Assembly (NCBI GenBank): GCA_964614855.1
Contig: CAZTMX010000044.1
Location: 1-17,872 of the forward strand
DNA length: 17,872 nt
Direction: 5' to 3'
Origin: CAWJHE01 sp964614855
GTDB taxonomy: Bacteria; Chloroflexota; Anaerolineae; Anaerolineales; UBA4823
A program made the translations under genes and the position numbers. How positions within the stretch are numbered: the first letter of the stretch is position 1; the number at the start of each line of letters is the position of its first letter. Below, in pieces: positions 14,138 to 17,872 of this stretch. The notes beneath the pieces were generated by a model, which did no database searches, had not been told where the DNA came from, and worked only from the letters and a program-made list of their open reading frames with translations.

Positions 14138-15411
14138 CGGTGTTGAATAACGATCCACAACCACGCAATCAGGATGGTGCGATGCAAGCAGAGCCAAAAC
14201 CAAACACAAAAGACACGGCGTTACAAACTGACCCAAATCCACGCACCAGGGACGGTGCGCTTTACCTGGACAATGCAGCCACTTCCTGGCCGAAGCCACC
14301 CGGGGTTGCGCGCGCCATGTACCGCTTTCTCGATGAAGTAGGCGCAAACCCAGGCCGCAGTGGTCACCGGTTGTCGATCCAAGCTGCACGCATCGTCTTT
14401 GAGGCCCGCGAGTCAGCAGCCGCGCTGTTCAGCGCACCGGACCCGCTGCGGGTGGTCTTCGGTTTAAATATCAGCGACGCCATCAACCTGGCATTGCACG
14501 GGCTGCTGCGCCCCGGCGATCATGTGATCACATCGTCAATGGAACACAACGCAGTGATGCGCCCATTGAACGATCTGCAAGCCATTGGGGTGGAATACAC
14601 ACGGGTAGCCTGCCAATCCGACGGCAGGCTTCCGCCAGAGGATATGGAAACAGCCATCCAGCACAACACATGTATGATCGTTCTCAACCAGGCGTCCAAT
14701 GTCAGCGGCACGATCTTGCCTGTACGAGAGGTGGGTGAGATTGCCCGGCGCCGCGATCTGCTGTACCTGGTGGATACAGCCCAATCCGCTGGAGTGCTGC
14801 CCATCCACATGGAAGAAGACAAAATCGATCTGCTGGCTTTTACCGGGCATAAATCGCTCTACGGCCCGATGGGTACAGGCGGGCTGATCTTGGGGGAAAG
14901 GGTGGATCCCGCCTCGCTGCATCCCATCCGCCAGGGCGGCACCGGCAGCCGCTCGGAGCATGAAATCCAACCCGCTTTTCTGCCCGATCGTTACGAGAGC
15001 GGCACCGCCAACGCGGTGGGCTTAGCAGGCCTGCTGGCAGGTCTGGAATGGCTGCAGGAACGCGGGGTGGAGCAAATTCGCGCCCATGAAAGAGCCCTGT
15101 GCGCCATGCTGCTGGAAGGGCTGGGGGATATCCCCGGCGTTGAGATCTACGGTCCGAGAGATGCAAGCTTGCAGACTGCGGTAGTGGCATTCAATATCCG
15201 CGGGATGGAGCCTTCGGAGGCTGGTCTGAGATTGGATGAAGAGTACGATATCCTGTGCCGGGTTGGTCTGCACTGCGCGCCCGCCGCACACCGCACCCTG
15301 GGCACGCTGCCGCGCGGCTGTGTGCGCTTTGGGTTGGGGGCTTTTATCCGCGAAGAGGATATCGACAAGGCGCTGCAGGCAGTGGGCGACCTGGCAAAGG
15401 AGGCTGCGTGA
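14134..15411 (+). CDS. Class V aminotransferase, cysteine desulfurase (selenocysteine lyase) family
   Basis: 425 residues. A PLP enzyme expected to release sulfur from cysteine or selenium from selenocysteine. The fold starts at YLDNAATSWPKP (44-55). SSMEHNAVMRPL holds the PLP-stacking His and the VDTAQSAG region the PLP-binding Asp. The PLP lysine is in FTGHKSLYGPMGTGG (K240), and the catalytic Cys is in RVGLHCAPAAHRTLGT (C381). It belongs to the family found beside selenium genes rather than to IscS or SufS of iron-sulfur operons. Residues 6-44 form an odd N-terminal extension made of three 13-residue repeats. The start overlaps the TusA stop (ATGA) and the end overlaps the next gene (GTGA). 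Whether the substrate is Cys or Sec cannot be decided here. Confidence 0.93.
   Translation: MTVLNNDPQPRNQDGAMQAEPKPNTKDTALQTDPNPRTRDGALYLDNAATSWPKPPGVARAMYRFLDEVGANPGRSGHRLSIQAARIVFEARESAAALFSAPDPLRVVFGLNISDAINLALHGLLRPGDHVITSSMEHNAVMRPLNDLQAIGVEYTRVACQSDGRLPPEDMETAIQHNTCMIVLNQASNVSGTILPVREVGEIARRRDLLYLVDTAQSAGVLPIHMEEDKIDLLAFTGHKSLYGPMGTGGLILGERVDPASLHPIRQGGTGSRSEHEIQPAFLPDRYESGTANAVGLAGLLAGLEWLQERGVEQIRAHERALCAMLLEGLGDIPGVEIYGPRDASLQTAVVAFNIRGMEPSEAGLRLDEEYDILCRVGLHCAPAAHRTLGTLPRGCVRFGLGAFIREEDIDKALQAVGDLAKEAA
14149..14265 (+). repeat. Three tandem 39-bp repeats at the start of the desulfurase gene
   Basis: Units at 14149-14187, 14188-14226 and 14227-14265 encode NDPQPRNQDGAMQ, AEPKPNTKDTALQ and TDPNPRTRDGALY. 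The pattern is x-[DE]-P-x-P-x-x-x-D-x-A-[LM]-x. The third unit leads directly into the conserved fold, so the first two look like duplications of the native N-terminus. Confidence 0.8.
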
Positions 15412-15632
15412 TCACTGCCTACGCCGTGATATTGGTTGATTCGACCAGCCATGCGCTGAGAATTGAGAAAATCCTGAACGGGGTGGGGCTGGTGAGTAAG
15501 CTCATCCCCACCCCGCGCCAACTGAGCTCGGATTGCGGTGTGTGCGTGCGTGTGCTGCAGCAGGACATGCAGTCGATTACGGAACTGTTAGGAGCGCAGC
15601 ACGCCGAGTACCAATCGATACAGCCTATCTAA
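15408..15632 (+). CDS. DUF3343 putative Se/S carrier-like protein
   Basis: 74 residues, starting at GTG 15408 with a strong AAAGGAGG just upstream, overlapping the desulfurase stop by four bases (GTGA). The pattern YAVILVDSTSHALRIEKIL, then PTPRQLSSDCGVCVRV with C43 and C46, fits the DUF3343 family (described as Se/S carrier-like), which recurs in YedE/TusA/desulfurase clusters. Likely a small cytoplasmic protein passing selenium or sulfur on a cysteine; this role is inferred from family and context. It is the last gene of the operon. Nothing convincing as a terminator was seen in 15633-15734, only a weak TGATG/CATCA stem. Confidence 0.87.
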   Translation: MITAYAVILVDSTSHALRIEKILNGVGLVSKLIPTPRQLSSDCGVCVRVLQQDMQSITELLGAQHAEYQSIQPI

Positions 15633-15734
15633 ACGACCATTTCTAAGTCATTACGGGTGTCTGATGAAAGGTGCATCAATTTCAGGCAGGAACGATGTCA
15701 TGGAAATACACCTGAGGCTATCTGGCAAAGCAAC

Positions 15735-16643
15735 CTAAGAATTGATTGGCCGGACTGGGCGCCCCTCAATATACCCGCGGTACCCTTGCGGCTCAAGCTG
15801 GAAGCGCGGACCGTCTTCGTCCGCCCACTTGAAACCATAAATCTCGGGGTTGTAATTCTTGATGGTTTCCCAAAGACTGCTGATAGCCTGCTCAAAGTCG
15901 GCATCGTCATACGGTTGTCCCTGGAAGATCATCATCTTACACGGCAGAAGCTCAATGCAATCAAAGCCTGCAGGAATAGGACCGGCATAATCCAGGGGCA
16001 TCTCCACCCCCTGGACATACATCGATGTCCCAGGAGCCCGCAGGTTCTCCGGCAGCCATAACCCTGCCGGTTCATATAGAGCTTGCTGGATGCCTGTGAG
16101 TACATCCCAAACATCGCAGCCCACTTCTTCGCAATAGGCGCAATAATCAGCGGCTTTAACACCGCGCTTAAGGATCAATTTTCTGGCCGGGCGCTCGACC
16201 ACCTGCACAAAAATAGTATTGGTTTTCAGGGATTCGGACATTTGATATTCTCCTTTTTCCAAGGCGAGGTAGATTTCACGGACGTTGCTGGGGATGAACA
16301 ACCGGACCGGCGGCATTTTTTGCGCATACCGTTGCGGGGACAGGCCGAATTGTTTCGAAAAAGCGCGGGTAAAACCCTCATGAGAATCGAAAACGAAATC
16401 GAACGCCACATCCACCACTTTGACATTGTCTTTGCGCAGCTCCAGTGCTGCTCGAGACAGCCGGAGAGCGCGCATGTATTCAAAAGGGCTTTTACCGGTC
16501 AGCATTTTGAAGACCCTGGCAGCATGCCATGGCGAATACCCTGCCGCCTGGGCAAGTTTGTGAAGCGTGACCGGCTCGTGCAGGTGCGCTTCGATATAAG
16601 ACTGCATGCGTTGGACTGCGTTTACCTGATCCCAGTTATCCAT
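15735..16643 (-). CDS. AraC family regulator with GyrI-like effector domain
   Basis: 302 residues. The N-terminal AraC DNA-binding domain (about 8-108) has two HTH units: VTLHKLAQAAGYSPWHAARVF, and VVDVAFDFVFDSHEGFTRAF leading to FGLSPQRYA. Residues about 140-302 form a GyrI/SOUL-like effector-binding domain. This order (DNA binding first) is the Rob/SoxS-with-GyrI type, which often senses hydrophobic compounds or drugs. The segment YCAYCEEVGCDVWD places C168, C171 and C176 close together. AAGGTG precedes the ATG. It is divergent from the SDR gene with a 94-base gap, so that gene is a plausible target. The ligand is unknown. Confidence 0.92.
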   Translation of the reverse strand: MDNWDQVNAVQRMQSYIEAHLHEPVTLHKLAQAAGYSPWHAARVFKMLTGKSPFEYMRALRLSRAALELRKDNVKVVDVAFDFVFDSHEGFTRAFSKQFGLSPQRYAQKMPPVRLFIPSNVREIYLALEKGEYQMSESLKTNTIFVQVVERPARKLILKRGVKAADYCAYCEEVGCDVWDVLTGIQQALYEPAGLWLPENLRAPGTSMYVQGVEMPLDYAGPIPAGFDCIELLPCKMMIFQGQPYDDADFEQAISSLWETIKNYNPEIYGFKWADEDGPRFQLEPQGYRGYIEGRPVRPINS

Positions 16644-16654
16644 TTATTCACCTT

Positions 16655-16672
16655 GGTATAATAGAGGATACC
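16655..16672. promoter_or_regulatory. Short inverted repeat upstream of the AraC-type gene
   Basis: GGTAT (16655-16659) and ATACC (16668-16672), 8 bases apart, 11 bases before the AraC start codon and inside the divergent region. It could be an operator; five-base arms are weak evidence. Confidence 0.25.
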
Positions 16673-16691
16673 AGAGAATGATAGCCAGCAC

Positions 16692-16720
16692 TTGACTTGT
16701 GTTGCGCGAATATTGATTAT
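16692..16720 (+). promoter_or_regulatory. Possible promoter of the SDR gene
   Basis: TTGACT at 16692-16697 with GATTAT at 16715-16720 (17-base spacer). TATATT at 16718-16723 is a better -10 but gives a 20-base spacer. Either start would leave a very short leader before the ATG at 16738. Confidence 0.35.
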
Positions 16721-16737
16721 ATTTTCAGAAGGTGTTT

Positions 16738-17466
16738 ATGCCAAATAAAACTTTAATCTTCGGAGGCACGGGTGGTATCGGCTCTGCTATTGCCAGACGG
16801 TTGCATATCAAAGGCTCCCAGGTGCATCTTGTTGGCAGAAGTCCTGGTAAACTCAAAGCCCTGGCTGCCGAACTGGATGCAACTTACACCAGCGGGGATG
16901 TGCTCGACAGCAATCTTTTCTTACGCGTCGCCCAGGAAGCCGGTCAAACCCTGGACGGCCTGGTTTACGCAGTTGGCACGATCAACCTGCGCAGCCTGGG
17001 GCGATTGACTGAAACAGATTTTCTCAACGATTATCGTGTCAATGCCTTAGGCGCAGCGCTGGCTGTCCAGGCGGCACTACCAGCGCTAAAGAAATGCAGC
17101 AAAACTGCATCGATCGTACTATTTTCCAGCGTTGCTGTACAGCAAGGATTTGCTTCTCATGCTTCGATCAGCATGGCAAAAGGCGCCGTATCTGGCTTGA
17201 CCCTGGCTCTGGCAGCGGAGCTAGCGCCAAAAATCCGTGTCAATGCTATCGCCCCTTCTCTATTGCGCACGCCGCTTAGCGAAAAATTGGTCGCCAGCGA
17301 ACAGATGGCGACGGCAATCGCCAATATGCATGCCATACCGCGTCTTGGCGAAGCTGAAGATATCGCTGCGTTGGCAGAATTTCTTCTTTCGAGCGATTCA
17401 TCCTGGATCACAGGGCAAATCCTGGGTGTGGATGGCGGTCGTTCTACTTTGAGATTAAAGAGCTAA
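16738..17466 (+). CDS. Short-chain dehydrogenase/reductase (SDR) family protein
   Basis: 242 residues from ATG 16738, chosen because AGAAGG (16727-16732) lies 5 bases upstream; a GTG two codons earlier would overlap that site. A Rossmann fold with the nucleotide motif GGTGGIG (9-15), VN at 101-102, FSSVA with the catalytic Ser (about S131), and a C-terminal SSWITGQILGVDGG typical of FabG-like SDRs. The usual Y-x3-K motif reads I-S-M-A-K: Ile144 replaces the catalytic Tyr while Lys148 is kept. It may therefore have altered or no oxidoreductase activity, or belong to an SDR subfamily known for this change. Probably NAD(P)-binding and cytoplasmic. Divergent from the AraC-type regulator. Confidence 0.9.
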   Translation: MPNKTLIFGGTGGIGSAIARRLHIKGSQVHLVGRSPGKLKALAAELDATYTSGDVLDSNLFLRVAQEAGQTLDGLVYAVGTINLRSLGRLTETDFLNDYRVNALGAALAVQAALPALKKCSKTASIVLFSSVAVQQGFASHASISMAKGAVSGLTLALAAELAPKIRVNAIAPSLLRTPLSEKLVASEQMATAIANMHAIPRLGEAEDIAALAEFLLSSDSSWITGQILGVDGGRSTLRLKS

Positions 17467-17516
17467 CCCGAAAACCGCCACCCGGTAGAGTTTGTCTTTA
17501 CCAACATCCCGGAATT

Positions 17517-17872
17517 CTATCGACTTTCCCTCTCCGCCAGCACCCGCAGCGCCAGGGCGTATGAGCGCCAGCCAAACCCGGCAATAGTACCCTGGCAGAC
17601 CGGGGCGAGCATGGAAGTCCGGCGGAATTCTTCACGTGCATGCACGTTTGACAGGTGCACTTCAATCACCGGCAGGCCGATGGCGGCGACGGCATCGCGC
17701 AGGGCGATGGAGGTGTGTGTGTATGCGCCAGGGTTAAAAACCACCCCATCTGCCCAGGTACGCGCATCGTGCATAGCATCGATCAGGGCACCCTCAGAAT
17801 TGGATTGGAAAAACCGCACTTCGACCCCCAACTCCTGTGCCAATGCCTGCAAGCGCACGTTGATTTCTTCCA
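17517..17872 (-). CDS. aroQ: 3-dehydroquinate dehydratase type II (partial, 5' end outside window)
   Basis: The frame is open to the right edge; visible codons begin EEINVRLQALAQELG, which in this family lies about 30 residues after the start, so the N-terminus is missing. Type II dehydroquinase motifs are FNPGAYTHTSIALRDA, then PVIEVHLSNVHAREEFRRTS and the C-terminal GFGWRSYALAL. It catalyses dehydration of 3-dehydroquinate to 3-dehydroshikimate in the shikimate pathway. It converges on the SDR gene with a 50-base gap in which no terminator is evident. Confidence 0.94.
   Translation of the reverse strand, partial: EEINVRLQALAQELGVEVRFFQSNSEGALIDAMHDARTWADGVVFNPGAYTHTSIALRDAVAAIGLPVIEVHLSNVHAREEFRRTSMLAPVCQGTIAGFGWRSYALALRVLAERESR

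Noticed and set aside
15633..15734. Terminator after the selenium operon
   Set aside because: Only a 5-bp TGATG/CATCA stem with a short, mixed AT tail was found.

Overview
The window looks like a chromosomal segment of an anaerobic member of the Chloroflexota, probably Anaerolineae. This is an inference from gene content: a MoxR/DUF58/DUF4129 cluster, a bacterial NYN/OST-HTH protein, a histone-deacetylase-like amidohydrolase, a selenium cluster and moderately high GC with sigma-70-like TATAAT boxes. No rRNA, tRNA, CRISPR array, transposase or phage gene was seen. Coding density is high and the only gap of about 300 bases is the structured leader at 12497-12798.

Layout. (1) 76-1710: bifunctional NAD(P)H-hydrate repair enzyme, ending at a strong bidirectional terminator. 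(2) 2703-1798 (minus): a two-gene unit of small membrane or coiled-coil proteins. (3) 2918-3418: an Lrp/AsnC regulator with a clear promoter and an upstream palindrome. (4) 6504-3436 (minus): NYN/OST-HTH protein, OsmC-like protein and a small RelA/SpoT-like HD hydrolase, closely spaced. (5) 11538-6587 (minus): MoxR ATPase, DUF58, DUF4129 and histone-deacetylase-like genes, overlapping or 14 bases apart. (6) 11762-12496: alanyl-tRNA editing protein AlaX. (7) 12528-15632: promoter, structured leader and a four-gene selenium cluster (YedE transporter, TusA-like protein, class V aminotransferase/cysteine desulfurase, DUF3343 Se/S carrier-like protein). (8) 16643-15735 (minus): AraC/GyrI-like regulator, divergent from an SDR oxidoreductase at 16738-17466. 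(9) 17872-17517 (minus): 3-dehydroquinate dehydratase, cut by the window edge.

The most interesting part is the leader of the selenium operon. A good promoter starts transcription at about 12581, exactly where a 16-codon ORF begins. That ORF ends in UGA (12629-12631). Eleven bases later comes a hairpin whose apex (GC-U-GGUC-A-GC) matches, as I recall it, the E. coli fdhF SECIS apex (GC-A-GGUC-U-GC) with one swapped base pair. Reading UGA as selenocysteine gives a 35-residue peptide ending at a second UGA (12686-12688). That second stop lies inside the left half of a possible antiterminator (12680-12690 with 12714-12723), which competes with an intrinsic terminator (12715-12744) placed before yedE. 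I propose a selenium-sensing attenuator. With selenium, read-through brings the ribosome over the antiterminator and the transporter is turned off. Without selenium, the ribosome stops early, the antiterminator forms and the transporter operon is expressed. The sequence elements are visible; the mechanism is inference.
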